Assembly: GCA_029593915.1 (NCBI GenBank) | Contig: CP046147.1 | Span: 1 to 64,000, forward strand | Direction: 5' to 3' | From: Candidatus Lucifugimonas marina | GTDB taxonomy: Bacteria > Chloroflexota > Dehalococcoidia > Lucifugimonadales > Lucifugimonadaceae | Length of the DNA stretch: 64,000 bases | Shown: positions 45,153 through 53,821 of the stretch, one piece after another | Layout: every line of letters begins with the position of its first letter | Position numbering within the stretch: the first letter of the stretch is position 1 | Translations under genes and position numbers: made by a program | The notes under the pieces: model-generated | The model's database searches: none | Told to the model about the DNA's origin: nothing | Seen by the model: only the letters and a program-made list of their open reading frames with translations

Positions 45153-46616
45153 TTAGCCGGCAAACGAACTGCTGGCTGCGGCGATAGATTTGAACGATCC
45201 ATCGGCAACCGCAGCACACAAAGCAGCACCAATCGCAGCTTCCTCATTGTTGTTGCCTAGTTCAAGTGGCATTCCTAGTTCAGTCTCAAGTGATTCCCGA
45301 AGAACCGCATTTAACTTAAGCCCGTTGCCCGAACCAACAAGTTTCGATCGTTCACCTGCACCGAGCTTCGCCGCCTCACGATACGATTCGGCCAGTTGAG
45401 CCGCCATCGCCTCAAAGAGCGCACGTGCCATGTGTCCGGGCGTGAATGTGCCGGGAGTGATCTCGCGTACCGCTGCTTTCGCCAGAGGGTTGCTGCGTGA
45501 CCCAGTGAATAGTGGGTCGAACACTACGCCTTCGGCACCTGCAGGTACTTCTGCCGCTAGCTCGACCAGCTTTTCGTAGAGAACGTCAGGATCGAGTTCG
45601 TATCCGGCGATAGCCCGACTGGTGTTATTGAAGAAATCTCTAAGTGTTCGAAAGGTTCGGCCGCCGACTACGCCGACTCCTGCGAGCAGATAGCCGCTTT
45701 GGATGTAAGGTCGAAGTTCGAGCCAGCCTCTTGGAGTTGGATTTTCGACGTAAACCGATGCCTGACCACCTGTGCCGATATTAATCGCCACAGTGTTCTC
45801 GTAGTCGGCAACCGTACCGGCGAAGCTGCACTGGTGATCGCCTGATGCAACCGAAACGGGAATTCCGAGTCTTGCACCCAACTTTGCCGCCATTGCCGGG
45901 GTGAGTTTTCCGGCAGGAGTGCACGAGTCGGCCTGATTCGAGAATATTTCTTTGTTCAGACCGAGCGATTTGATGAGATCGTAGTTCCAGTCCATCTTGG
46001 TGAGATCGTAAACACCCCAGCTGACTGCATCGGTCGGATCGGTAAGGGGTCGGGTGCCGGTAAGTCTGGAAACCACGAACTCTGGAGCGGTTGTGGCGTG
46101 GAGATTCGGAATGTTGGTGGGTAGCTCGTTGTTGGCTTTGAGCCAGTAGAGATTCGGAGCTGTATAGCCGGTTACAACCGGGCAACCAGTGTTTTCGAAG
46201 GCTGGAAGTCCGTTTTCCTCGGTAACAGCACCGCCAAGTTCGCCCATGGCATCGAGATATGTGCGATTTTCGCCCGGGATCAAATCCTTCGAGCGTTGAT
46301 CCTGCCACGAGATGAAGCTGCCGACTGTTTTTAAGTCATCGTCGAGAAGCTGGAGTCCTTGCTGCTGACCGGTGATTCCGATCGCTGCAGGATCGGTTTT
46401 GGTGCGCCAGATGAGCTTCGCTGCGTTATCGACCGCAAGCTCGGTCATGCGGTCTAGATCCCACTCAGAGCGACCGCGTTTTTTGTCGTTTGCGGATGTC
46501 GTTTCGGCGTTGTTGGCGACAGTCGAAGAATCGACGACAGTTTTCGACTCGATGTCGATTATCAAAGCCGTAACCGAGGTCGAGCCAACGTCGATAGAAA
46601 GATAGTGAGTAGGCAT
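45153..46616 (-). CDS. FGGY-family carbohydrate kinase
   Basis: 487 residues with the FGGY two-domain actin-like fold: phosphate-1 motif SIDVGSTSVTALI, GQQQGLQLLDDD, catalytic region WQDQR and GDHQCSFAGT, and the adenine-side INIGTGGQASV and GSGNGLKLNAVL. The GDHQCS-x11-NIGTGGQ arrangement is closer to sedoheptulokinase- or xylulokinase-like members than to glycerol kinase. It probably phosphorylates a pentose, heptose or derived sugar in the surrounding island. ATG start at 46616. Confidence 0.87.
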   Translation of the reverse strand: MPTHYLSIDVGSTSVTALIIDIESKTVVDSSTVANNAETTSANDKKRGRSEWDLDRMTELAVDNAAKLIWRTKTDPAAIGITGQQQGLQLLDDDLKTVGSFISWQDQRSKDLIPGENRTYLDAMGELGGAVTEENGLPAFENTGCPVVTGYTAPNLYWLKANNELPTNIPNLHATTAPEFVVSRLTGTRPLTDPTDAVSWGVYDLTKMDWNYDLIKSLGLNKEIFSNQADSCTPAGKLTPAMAAKLGARLGIPVSVASGDHQCSFAGTVADYENTVAINIGTGGQASVYVENPTPRGWLELRPYIQSGYLLAGVGVVGGRTFRTLRDFFNNTSRAIAGYELDPDVLYEKLVELAAEVPAGAEGVVFDPLFTGSRSNPLAKAAVREITPGTFTPGHMARALFEAMAAQLAESYREAAKLGAGERSKLVGSGNGLKLNAVLRESLETELGMPLELGNNNEEAAIGAALCAAVADGSFKSIAAASSSFAG

Positions 46617-46686
46617 TCGGGGATTTTATCGAGCGCGACGACGGTTAATCGAGCGTCTAGGCAACATATCCGATGGACTAGATCGG

Positions 46687-46792
46687 CCCCTTCTCCCAGC
46701 GGGAGAAGGTTGGGATGAGGGAGATTTGTTCGATCATGGCGAAAATGATCGTTCCTCCCTCACCTAAATCCTCTCCCGCTGGGAGAGGACTT
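46687..46792. repeat. Inverted repeat of the CTCTCCC-type intergenic class
   Basis: Left arm CCCCTTCTCCCAGCGGGAGA... (46687-46722) and right arm CTCCCTCACC...CCCGCTGGGAGAGG (46755-46792) pair with each other, and each contains its own CTCCC-AGC-GGGAG hairpin. The class is widespread in bacteria. Confidence 0.8.
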
Positions 46793-46926
46793 TCGCGCGT
46801 CAGCCTACCTAAACGAACGCGAAAACGTACAGGCGACGGTTTTTGAGAAGCCCAGTAGTGCGAGGGCGACTGTGACTAGTTTTTGGAGCATGAGATTTTG
46901 GCTTGCCATTCAAGTACAGAACCGGC

Positions 46927-47093
46927 AACCCTCGTCCCGACGAAGTGGAGGGATCGCGCCTCAAACACACGGGTTCGGCAACTTAGCAACAGGACATAAC
47001 CTCATCCTTAAACAACCTGAGTACATCTAGCAGTAGACATCGCTGGTCGATCAAGATCTCTCCGCTTCGCTGTCGCTTCGGTCGAGACGAGGG
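46927..47093. repeat. Family A element, inverted orientation (167 nt)
   Basis: Arms 46927-46956 and 47052-47093. Its reverse complement lines up along its whole length with the copies at 50874, 51080 and 55294, including the internal TTGCTAAGTTGCCGAACC stretch. Together with the repeat at 46687 it fills the 504-base gap 46617-47120. Confidence 0.88.
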
Positions 47094-47120
47094 AGAGTCG
47101 CGACCAAATTACTAGCAACT

Positions 47121-48350
47121 TTACCCATCCTGCCCGTCAGGCACGTTGGGAGCGAAGAAGTGGCTTACTTTTTGGCCAGGGTCTTTGAATCCGGTGGCTT
47201 CCCACTTGTAACCTTCGGTTGTTTCTTGAATGTTCACGTCGGAACGATTGAAGACGTCGTCTTTTAGTCGAGTGCCAAGTCCGGGGCCTTCTGGCGCAAG
47301 CAAGTAGCCGTCTTTGATCACGATGTTTGGCTCGATGAACTTGTCGTACCAGCCTTTGTAGTAGGCGCGGTTTGTTTCCTGAATCATCACGTTCGGGGCG
47401 TTCATCGATATGTGGGCGCAGGCAAATACGTTGATCGGACCCGTCCAGTCGTGGGGTGCAATCGGCGTTTGATACGTATCGGCCATCGTTGCGATTTTCT
47501 TTGTTTCCGTGATGCCGCCAGTCCAAATCAGATCGGGCATCACGATTTCTGCCGAGCCGTTCTCGATGTACTCCCTGAATTCAAACCGAGTCATAAGCCG
47601 CTCGGCTGCGCAGATCGGAGCTTTCGTTTCCTGCGCAAGTTTTAGATGAGTTTCGGCGTTCACTGGATGAATGATCTCCTCTTGCCAGAGCATGTCGTAC
47701 TCGTCCATCGCCTGTGTGATGCGAATTGCGGGAGCCAGCGCCCATTGTCCGCCGCCATCGTGAGCGATTTCGATCTGGTCCCCGAGTGCTTTTCGCTGTT
47801 TGGCTAGCGGGGCGAGTCCCTCTTTGATCTGCTTTGCCGAGACGAAATTTCCGCCCGATTCTGCGGCGTACGGAGCCATGTAGTACGCCTTGACTGCCGT
47901 GATTCCTTCGTCGATCAGGCTTTGGAGGAAGCCGACAGGGTCCTTTTGCTCGAACTCATTGTCTTGATACTCGCCGTAACTGCCGATCGTGTTGTAGATG
48001 CGGATTTTGTCGCGGGTTTTGCCGCCGAGAAGGTTATAGATCGGCTGATCGAGTGCCTGCCCTACGATGTCCCAGAGAGCGATGTCGATTGCTGATAGCG
48101 CTCTCAGTTCTGCTCCCGAATAAGTGAAAATTCCCGCTAGTTTGAAGAGTTCGTCCCAGATGCCTTCGCGGTCCATTGGGTCGCGACCGATTAGTGTGGG
48201 TCCGAATAGCTCGTGAACTACTGCGGCGACTGATTTAGGCAGGTACCACGTTTCGCCAAGTCCGATTTCACCCGAATCGGTGTGAATGCGAACCCAGCAC
48301 ATCTGCCAGAACTCGTCGACGTAAACAGTTTCAACTTTGGTTATTTGCAT
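47121..48350 (-). CDS. Enolase-superfamily sugar-acid dehydratase (mandelate racemase-like, galactonate-dehydratase type)
   Basis: 409 residues. Capping domain then TIM barrel with KAYYMAPY at the second strand, metal ligands Asp in EIAHDGG, Glu in LWQEEI and Glu in AAERLMTR, and general-base His in APHDWTGP. This ligand set matches acid-sugar dehydratases of the mandelate racemase subgroup. Expected product is a 2-keto-3-deoxy sugar acid, the substrate of the aldolase at 49985. The start ATG lies 10 bases from the tandem structured element F1/F2 (48361-48545). Confidence 0.88.
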   Translation of the reverse strand: MQITKVETVYVDEFWQMCWVRIHTDSGEIGLGETWYLPKSVAAVVHELFGPTLIGRDPMDREGIWDELFKLAGIFTYSGAELRALSAIDIALWDIVGQALDQPIYNLLGGKTRDKIRIYNTIGSYGEYQDNEFEQKDPVGFLQSLIDEGITAVKAYYMAPYAAESGGNFVSAKQIKEGLAPLAKQRKALGDQIEIAHDGGGQWALAPAIRITQAMDEYDMLWQEEIIHPVNAETHLKLAQETKAPICAAERLMTRFEFREYIENGSAEIVMPDLIWTGGITETKKIATMADTYQTPIAPHDWTGPINVFACAHISMNAPNVMIQETNRAYYKGWYDKFIEPNIVIKDGYLLAPEGPGLGTRLKDDVFNRSDVNIQETTEGYKWEATGFKDPGQKVSHFFAPNVPDGQDG

Positions 48351-48360
48351 TTTTCGTTAT

Positions 48361-48435
48361 GGCTCCGGGCGTCATCGGATGACTTGGTCGCGCGTCGCAG
48401 TCTACCCTCCCTCAATCCCTCCCGAAGGAGGGAAG
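48361..48435 (-). promoter_or_regulatory. Structured leader element F1 upstream of dehydratase gene
   Basis: Read along the mRNA (minus strand): a CCTCC/GGAGG hairpin with CGAA-type loop (48416-48433), a conserved linker GGTAGACTGCGACGCGCG, a 5-bp hairpin GTCAT-CCG-ATGAC (48371-48383), then CGCCCGGAGC. GGAGC (complement of 48362-48366) is 11-12 bases before the ATG and could be the ribosome-binding site. The hairpin shows compensatory changes compared with copies F3 and F4. Confidence 0.6.
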
Positions 48436-48468
48436 TTAGGACAGGATGGCTCCGGGCGTGGGGGTTAA

Positions 48469-48545
48469 GGTCCGGGCGTCATGGGATGACTTGGGACCTC
48501 GTCGCAGTCTACCCAACCCCTAACCCCTTCCCGAAGGAAGGGGGA
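48469..48545 (-). promoter_or_regulatory. Structured leader element F2 (second tandem copy)
   Basis: Second copy of the F element: hairpin CCCCTTCC-CGAA-GGAAGGGG (48524-48543), linker GGGTAGACTGCGACGAGG, and hairpin GTCAT-CCC-ATGAC (48478-48490). A partial third copy (GGCTCCGGGCGT) is at 48448-48459. Distance and order relative to the gene mirror the arrangement at 55019-55175. Confidence 0.55.
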
Positions 48546-48609
48546 CTGAATCGTGCAGCAGGGAGGGGGAACCTTACTCCGATTTTGACGACGGGTATCG
48601 ATGTCAACA

Positions 48610-48741
48610 TTGTCATTCTGAACTTGATTCAGAATAATTTCCGACTGGATGTATCGGTCTTGCGTGAGGGTGTTCGTGGAAGGCTAGGTCGTGCGGTTTC
48701 AGCAGTTGGACGCCGATTCTGAATCAAGTTCAGAATGACAA
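48610..48741. repeat. Family B inverted-repeat element (132 nt)
   Basis: Arms 48610-48635 and 48715-48741 (GATTCTGAATCAAGTTCAGAA...). With F1, F2 and the terminator at 48768 it accounts for the 532-base gap 48351-48882. Confidence 0.92.
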
Positions 48742-48767
48742 CTGGTTAATGCTTGTCGGCAGTTAAA

Positions 48768-48805
48768 CAAAAAGCCCTCGGCAATTTGCCGAGGGCTTTT
48801 TTTAT
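48768..48805 (-). terminator. Bidirectional intrinsic terminator
   Basis: AAAAGCCCTCGGC-AATTT-GCCGAGGGCTTTTTTT: a 10-bp GC-rich stem flanked by A-run and T-run, so it works in either direction. It ends the minus-strand FKBP transcript. Confidence 0.92.
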
Positions 48806-48882
48806 CGAACTATTTGCTCACCGGCTGGATATCTGCGATTCAGAGAATCTCAACCCTGCCGGAGAAAACGTGGCTAAGCCAC

Positions 48883-49896
48883 CTAGCGAGCGTTGTCGAG
48901 GACGATGTCGAATACGAGATCGGCGTTTGGCGGAATTGCTCCACCAGCACCCTGCGCACCGTAGCCCTGATCTGCAGGAATGTAGACCCGTCGCTGTCCG
49001 CCGACCTTCATGCCGAGGATAGCGTCACGGAATCCTGGAATTACTCCACCAACAGGGAACGAAATCGACTGCCCACGTGAGTAGGAAGAGTCGAACACAC
49101 ATCCGTCGGCAACAAGCCAACCGGTGTAGTGAACATCAACAGTCTGATCCGGGCTAACAGATGCACCATCTCCGACATTCGTGTCGAACACTCGAATGCC
49201 TGATGGCTCGTCGGTGTACTGATCTTCAGTCACATCTTCGTACTGAGGAGCGGAATCTGGGTAACCAGGATTGTCACAAGACACGATAGGCCCTCCTTCG
49301 GGCGTTGCAGTAGGAACAGGGGTTGCGGTTGCGTTGGCTGCAATAGCGGTTGCCGTAGCAATCGCTGCATTTGGCGTTAGAACATCCACAAGTTCAATTT
49401 CAAAAGTAAGAGTTGCGTTTGGCGGAATAACCGGTGGTGAGCCAAGCTCGCGGTAACCGAGTGCTGGTGGAATTTCGACACGTCGAACACCACCGACATT
49501 CATCGTCAGCATTGCTTCTCGCCAACCTGGAATCAAGGCAACCAGCAGCAGTTGGGCATCTTCACCACGAGGGTGCGACGAATCGAACACACAGCCATCG
49601 TTTAGCCAGCCGGTGTATCGAACCGTCACCATGTCTTCGAGCTTTGGAGTTGCACCATCACCCTCGACTCGGTCGAAGATCTTTACTCCGGCTGCGTCGC
49701 CAACGAGTTGGCTGCGATCAACATCGCCGAATACTGGAGCATCCGATGGGTACACATCGTTTTGACAGAGCGAGGCGTCGACTGTTGGTACAACGACGGG
49801 TATATCGATGTTCTCAGGGTTCTTGCCCGCCGCCTGACATGCTGTAAGCACGACAAATACGAGCATTCCCGCAAGAACCAACATTCGCTTGGACAT
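48883..49896 (-). CDS. Lipoprotein with two FKBP-type peptidyl-prolyl isomerase domains
   Basis: About 337 residues from the ATG at 49896 (a GTG at 49923 gives a longer form). Signal peptide with lipobox VLTAC, then FKBP domain 1 (VTVRYTGWLNDGCVFDSS...IPGWREAML...RRVEIPPALGY...LTFEIELVDV), an Ala/Thr/Pro linker, and FKBP domain 2 (VDVHYTGWLVADGCVFDSS...IPGFRDAILGM...RRVYIPADQGYG...LVFDIVL). Domain 2 keeps more of the catalytic aromatic residues. Probably an extracytoplasmic folding catalyst. The domains are more like each other than expected by chance, pointing to internal duplication. Confidence 0.9.
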   Translation of the reverse strand: MSKRMLVLAGMLVFVVLTACQAAGKNPENIDIPVVVPTVDASLCQNDVYPSDAPVFGDVDRSQLVGDAAGVKIFDRVEGDGATPKLEDMVTVRYTGWLNDGCVFDSSHPRGEDAQLLLVALIPGWREAMLTMNVGGVRRVEIPPALGYRELGSPPVIPPNATLTFEIELVDVLTPNAAIATATAIAANATATPVPTATPEGGPIVSCDNPGYPDSAPQYEDVTEDQYTDEPSGIRVFDTNVGDGASVSPDQTVDVHYTGWLVADGCVFDSSYSRGQSISFPVGGVIPGFRDAILGMKVGGQRRVYIPADQGYGAQGAGGAIPPNADLVFDIVLDNAR

Positions 49897-49984
49897 CACA
49901 CTTTTCAAATCGAAAACTCTCACTGTTTGAGTTGTTATTAGCTATGCGCTAATTTTCGTACAAATTTCGTAAACGTCTAATTGT

Positions 49985-50740
49985 CTACTTTTTTCCAGAG
50001 TTTGCACTGGCAACAAACTCGTTGTAGCCCTTTGCAATCCATGGACCTGCGCCAGTCATGAAGAACCTGACACCCATTTCAACGTACTGAGCAACATTTT
50101 CGGTTGTTGCCAGAGCACCAGCGTGCTTGCCGGCTGCAACGATTCGTTTGAGCGAGTCGTTGATCTTTTCGACAACGTCAGGGTGCGTTAGATCGCCCAT
50201 GTGACCCATCGAAGCTGCGAAATCGGAAGGAGCAACGAAAAACACGTCGATTCCTTCTACGGCGAGAATTTCGTCGAGGTTCTCCCACGCAATGATGTCT
50301 TCGAGCAAGATCACCAGTAGCGATTGGTCGTTTGCCTGGTCGAAGTAGTTTTCTACTCCGTAGCCCTGTCGACTCGTAAACATTCCACGTTTGCCGATTG
50401 GGGTGAACTTACCGCCATCGACTACGTTCTGCGCTTCGGCAGCGTTGTTCACGTGCGGAACGACGATCGACTGTGCACCGCGGTCGAGTGTTCGGTAGAT
50501 GAGTCCTTGTTCGTTCAAGTTGATTCGAGCGACAGAAGTCATGCCCCAGAGGTCGCAAGCTCTAGTGAGGTTTCCGAGGTCGCCAGCTTCAGTAGCACCG
50601 TGTTCACCCTCGAACCAGATACCGTCGAATCCCAGTGGCCCAACTGCGTCGATGTCGTCTGGATGGGTGATTCCACTGACGATAGTTACTATTTCGCCGT
50701 TTTCGAGCTTCTGCTTGGCGCGGTTGGTCCTGAGTTTCAC
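49985..50740 (-). CDS. HpcH/HpaI-family 2-keto-3-deoxy sugar-acid aldolase
   Basis: 251 residues. Class II pyruvate-dependent aldolase fold: FDGIWFEGEHG near the N-terminus, SVARINLNEQGLIYRTLDRGAQSIVVPHVNNAAEAQ, metal ligands Glu in LLEDIIAWENLDE and Asp in FVAPSDFAASMG. Members cleave 2-keto-3-deoxy-L-rhamnonate, -glucarate or 4-hydroxy-2-oxoacids to pyruvate plus an aldehyde. Four dehydratase genes nearby make a sugar-acid substrate likely. Start ATG/TTG context on the minus strand is unremarkable. Confidence 0.85.
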   Translation of the reverse strand: MKLRTNRAKQKLENGEIVTIVSGITHPDDIDAVGPLGFDGIWFEGEHGATEAGDLGNLTRACDLWGMTSVARINLNEQGLIYRTLDRGAQSIVVPHVNNAAEAQNVVDGGKFTPIGKRGMFTSRQGYGVENYFDQANDQSLLVILLEDIIAWENLDEILAVEGIDVFFVAPSDFAASMGHMGDLTHPDVVEKINDSLKRIVAAGKHAGALATTENVAQYVEMGVRFFMTGAGPWIAKGYNEFVASANSGKK

Positions 50741-50873
50741 TGGAGTTGCTCCCCAAATGTGATGAGTAATATGCGGGCTGATCGAATTAACCCACGGAAT
50801 TCTACGCCGCTACGCGGGTTGTTGGGGATGAGAGTGCATTGTTCACCCGTTGCTTCGCGACCCCGTAGCACCA

Positions 50874-51040
50874 ATCCCTCGTCTCGACCGTAGCGAGAGC
50901 GGAGTGGAGAGATCTTGGTCGATTAGCGGTGGTTACTACCGGATTTGCTGAGGATGTTGAGGGGTGGAATTACGTTCTGATGCTATGTTGCCGAACCGGT
51001 GGGTTTGATACGTGGTCCCTCCACTACGTCGGGAAGAGGG
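50874..51040. repeat. Family A element (167 nt), copy 1 of tandem pair
   Basis: Starts ATCCCTCGTCTCGACCGTAG and ends CCACTACGTCGGGAAGAGGG. The interior is conserved with the copies at 51080 and 55294 (GTTGCCGAACCGGTGGGT), so the whole unit, not only the arms, has been copied. Confidence 0.9.
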
Positions 51041-51079
51041 GGTTGGTTCAGCTTGCTACTTCGTGGCGCCGTGGCAGCT

Positions 51080-51245
51080 ATCCCTCGTCTCGACCGTAGC
51101 GATAGCGGAGCGGAGAGATCTTGGTAGATTAGCGGTGGCTGCTGCCGGATTTGCTGTGGTTGTTGAGGGCGTGGTCAGGTGCTGGGGCTACGTTGCCGAA
51201 CCCGAGTGTTTGAGGCGTGGTCCCTCCACTTAGTCGGGAAGAGGG
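51080..51245. repeat. Family A element (166 nt), copy 2 of tandem pair
   Basis: Direct repeat of the preceding unit, 39 bases further on; the intervening GTTCAGCTTGCTACTTCGTGGC is itself repeated after this copy. The tandem pair fills the 521-base gap 50741-51261. Confidence 0.9.
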
Positions 51246-51261
51246 AGGGTGGTTCAGTTTG

Positions 51262-52617
51262 CTACTTAGCGGCGCCGTGGCAGCGTTTGAATTTCTTGCC
51301 TGAATCGCACGGGCAAGCATCGTTTCGACCTACTCCGGCGTACGGATCGTCAGAACCCTGTGATTCGGGCATCTGGCTGGTCTTTTCCATGATGTTGGCA
51401 GCCGGACGACCGCTTCGCAGTTCGCCAACCATCGCCTTCATGTACGGCTCGGTGTGCTTGAAGAAGGTTTTGTAGCCCTTGCAGAGGTAGTTCAATCCGT
51501 CTTCGCCGTCCGGGGTTTTCACAAATCGCTGCTTCGGACAACCGCCGTTGCAGGCGAACCGGAATTCGCATGTTCGACAGTACTCAGGAAGAGTGTCTCG
51601 CTTGTCGGTTCCGAACTTTCTCTGCTCGGGCGATTCCGCCATCTCGCGAATGGTCGTGTCAGCAACGTTTCCGAGGTTGTACTCGGGGTAAACAAAGTGG
51701 TCGCAAGAATAAACATCGCCGTTGTGTTCGATGATCATCGCATCGCCGCAGGTCTCAGCGAAGATGCAAAGTCCTGGATTTTGACCCATCCATCCAGCGA
51801 GAGTCGTGTCGAAAATCTGGATGAAGTACTGGCCAATGTCTTTTCGAACCCACTGATCGAAAATACCGTTCAAAAAGTTTCCGTACTGCTCGGAACCAAC
51901 CGACCACTCTGTAACGGTCGCTCCATCTCGGAATTCGGGTCCAACCAGTTGAAGGAAGTGAGCAGGAAGTTTGTCGGCAACTCGTTCTACGATTGGGATG
52001 AACTGCAGGAACTGGCTTCCGACTTCGCGCGTCAAGAATTCGTAAATTTCTTTTGGGTGATCGGCATTGTGCTTGTGGAGCACGGTAAGAGTGTTGAACT
52101 CAACCTTGTGCTTTTTGAGCACTTCGATACCGGCCATCACCTTGTCCCAAGTCGGCTCGCCACCTCGACCTACTCGGTACCTGTTGTGAATATCTTCTGG
52201 TCCGTCGATAGAAACGCCGACCAAGAACTTGTGCTCAGCTAGGAACTCGCCCCACTCGTCGTCGATGAGAATGGCGTTGGTCTGAAAAGCGTTGGTGATC
52301 TGCTTCTGGCCGGCGTACTTCTGCTGAAGTGCCACTGCCTTCTTATAGAAATCGAGCCCAAGCAGAGTAGGTTCGCCACCCTGCCAGGCGAAGCTCACAA
52401 CCGGAATGTCGTTGGCTTCGATGTACTGCTTTACGTACGCCTCAAGCTCTTCATCGCCCATTCTCCAGGCACCGCGCGCCTTGTCCGGGTACAGCTTTTC
52501 TTTTTCGAGATAGAAGCAGTAGGTGCAATCGATGTTGCAGATAGCGCCACTTGGCTTTGCCATTACGTGAACGGCAAGCGGGCGTTTCATAGGGGGGCGT
52601 TGAGTAGGCGTGGTCAT
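51262..52617 (-). CDS. Radical SAM sulfatase-maturase-like enzyme with C-terminal SEC-C motif
   Basis: About 451 residues. Radical SAM motif CNIDCTYC near 27-34 binds the catalytic 4Fe-4S cluster. The GGEPTL motif, AFQTNAILID and the SPASM-type cysteine array (CGDAM...CDHFVYPEYNLGNV...CRTCEFRFACNGGCPK) match anaerobic sulfatase-maturating enzymes, which convert a Cys/Ser of sulfatases to formylglycine. The last 30 residues are a SEC-C zinc motif (GRNDACPCDSGKKFKRCHG). No sulfatase is in this window. ATG 52617 is preferred over TTG 52623. Confidence 0.88.
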   Translation of the reverse strand: MTTPTQRPPMKRPLAVHVMAKPSGAICNIDCTYCFYLEKEKLYPDKARGAWRMGDEELEAYVKQYIEANDIPVVSFAWQGGEPTLLGLDFYKKAVALQQKYAGQKQITNAFQTNAILIDDEWGEFLAEHKFLVGVSIDGPEDIHNRYRVGRGGEPTWDKVMAGIEVLKKHKVEFNTLTVLHKHNADHPKEIYEFLTREVGSQFLQFIPIVERVADKLPAHFLQLVGPEFRDGATVTEWSVGSEQYGNFLNGIFDQWVRKDIGQYFIQIFDTTLAGWMGQNPGLCIFAETCGDAMIIEHNGDVYSCDHFVYPEYNLGNVADTTIREMAESPEQRKFGTDKRDTLPEYCRTCEFRFACNGGCPKQRFVKTPDGEDGLNYLCKGYKTFFKHTEPYMKAMVGELRSGRPAANIMEKTSQMPESQGSDDPYAGVGRNDACPCDSGKKFKRCHGAAK

Positions 52618-52706
52618 ATCCAATAAATTCTACGTGGCGCGATTGGCGCGCGGTGATGCCAGATAGAGATTGGGCCAATCTTGGCATCAGGGTGTGTCGC
52701 AAATTA

Positions 52707-52874
52707 CTCTCGCGTCCCGAGCGGTAGTCGAGGGATCTGGTGGGCGGGGCTTCAGTGGCACGTTTGTACGAACGCTGGGGTGCTTGATTCAAACTGATAG
52801 CTTCCGCTTGTTGCCGGCTACTGGTCGAACTTTCATCACCCCACACCAGGTCCCTCCGCGTTGGTCGGGACGCG
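52707..52874. repeat. Family A inverted-repeat element (168 nt)
   Basis: Diverged arms 52707-52740 (CGCGTCCCGAGCGGTAGTCG...) and 52846-52874 (...CCGCGTTGGTCGGGACGCG). It lies in the 327-base gap 52624-52950, which has no other feature. Confidence 0.75.
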
Positions 52875-52950
52875 TGAATGACAGTGCCCCTGTTAAAAGG
52901 ACCTCGAAAATGAATTCAGGGTGATAGTTGTGAAGATTGGGCACCCAAGG

Positions 52951-53781
52951 TTATGAAAACCACAAGCGTTCGGCTGTTTTGCCAAGAATCGCCTCTTGAT
53001 CTGATTGCGATAGGCCTAGCTCGTCAGTGAAAAGCGAAAGGTTCTGGGCGTAGCTCGTGCCCTTCGACCAGAGTGCGTTCGGAAAGTTCGAACCCCACAC
53101 GCACCGATCAGGCGTGAACGCTTCGATAACTCGCTTGAGAGGGGGGTGCATGTCTTCGTGTGGATAAATCCTCGAAGAGCCGTGCGTTCCGCTGGTTAGT
53201 TTGGCGTGGACGTTCGGAAGTTTCGCGAGACGTTCGAGAGCAAGCAGAGTTTCTTCCGTTTTGCGAACAGTGTTGAGCATGAAGCAGTGGTCGATGACGA
53301 TATTCAGGTCGTCGTGCTGTCGCGCCATGAGTTCGATCTCGTACACACGTTCGAGATCGTCCATCACCATGCAGTTCACGACAACGTCTAGGTCTCGGGC
53401 TTTTCTCCACAGGCGACGAACGTTTGCTGAGTTAATCTCGCCGTTCTGATCGGAAGTTCCGCGAAGTCCTCGCACCGAATAGTTGTTTACGGCGTCTTCG
53501 AGGACATCGAGGTGTTCGGGATCGTCGGGACTAAGGGTTGCTACGCCGGTAGCCCACTCCGAGTATTTTCGTGTTGAATCCATCACGTAGCGGTTGTTGT
53601 GACCGTAGTAGGTGCTGGTCTGGATGAACACGGCTCTCGAAACGCCAAATTCGTCCATCTTCGACTTCAGATCTTCGGCGGTAGAAGGTTCCCCCGGATG
53701 CCACGGATCGTCGATAGTCGGATACTTGTCCTGCTCGCTCGGGTCAGCATAAATATGTGGATGTGCGTCGATGATGTTCAT
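52951..53781 (-). CDS. Amidohydrolase-2 family protein, lactonase-like
   Basis: 276 residues from ATG 53781. TIM-barrel metal hydrolase: IDAHPHIY gives the HxH motif, followed by FGVSRAVFIQTSTYYGHNNRY, GVATLSPDD, RGLRGT, IVIDHCFML (His) and the terminal RCVWGSNFPNALW with the catalytic Asp position occupied by Asn (SN rather than SD). The family includes L-fuconolactonase and L-rhamnono-lactonase, which fits the neighbouring dehydratases and aldolase. The Asp-to-Asn change at the last motif may mean altered activity. Confidence 0.8.
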   Translation of the reverse strand: MNIIDAHPHIYADPSEQDKYPTIDDPWHPGEPSTAEDLKSKMDEFGVSRAVFIQTSTYYGHNNRYVMDSTRKYSEWATGVATLSPDDPEHLDVLEDAVNNYSVRGLRGTSDQNGEINSANVRRLWRKARDLDVVVNCMVMDDLERVYEIELMARQHDDLNIVIDHCFMLNTVRKTEETLLALERLAKLPNVHAKLTSGTHGSSRIYPHEDMHPPLKRVIEAFTPDRCVWGSNFPNALWSKGTSYAQNLSLFTDELGLSQSDQEAILGKTAERLWFS

Positions 53782-53821
53782 AGTTGTGCGCAATCTACCA
53801 CTAGCTTGCGGGGAGCACGAC

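Noticed and set aside
46687-48545. CRISPR-like direct repeats
   Set aside because: The repeats are few, of mixed families, lack regular spacers and have no cas genes nearby.
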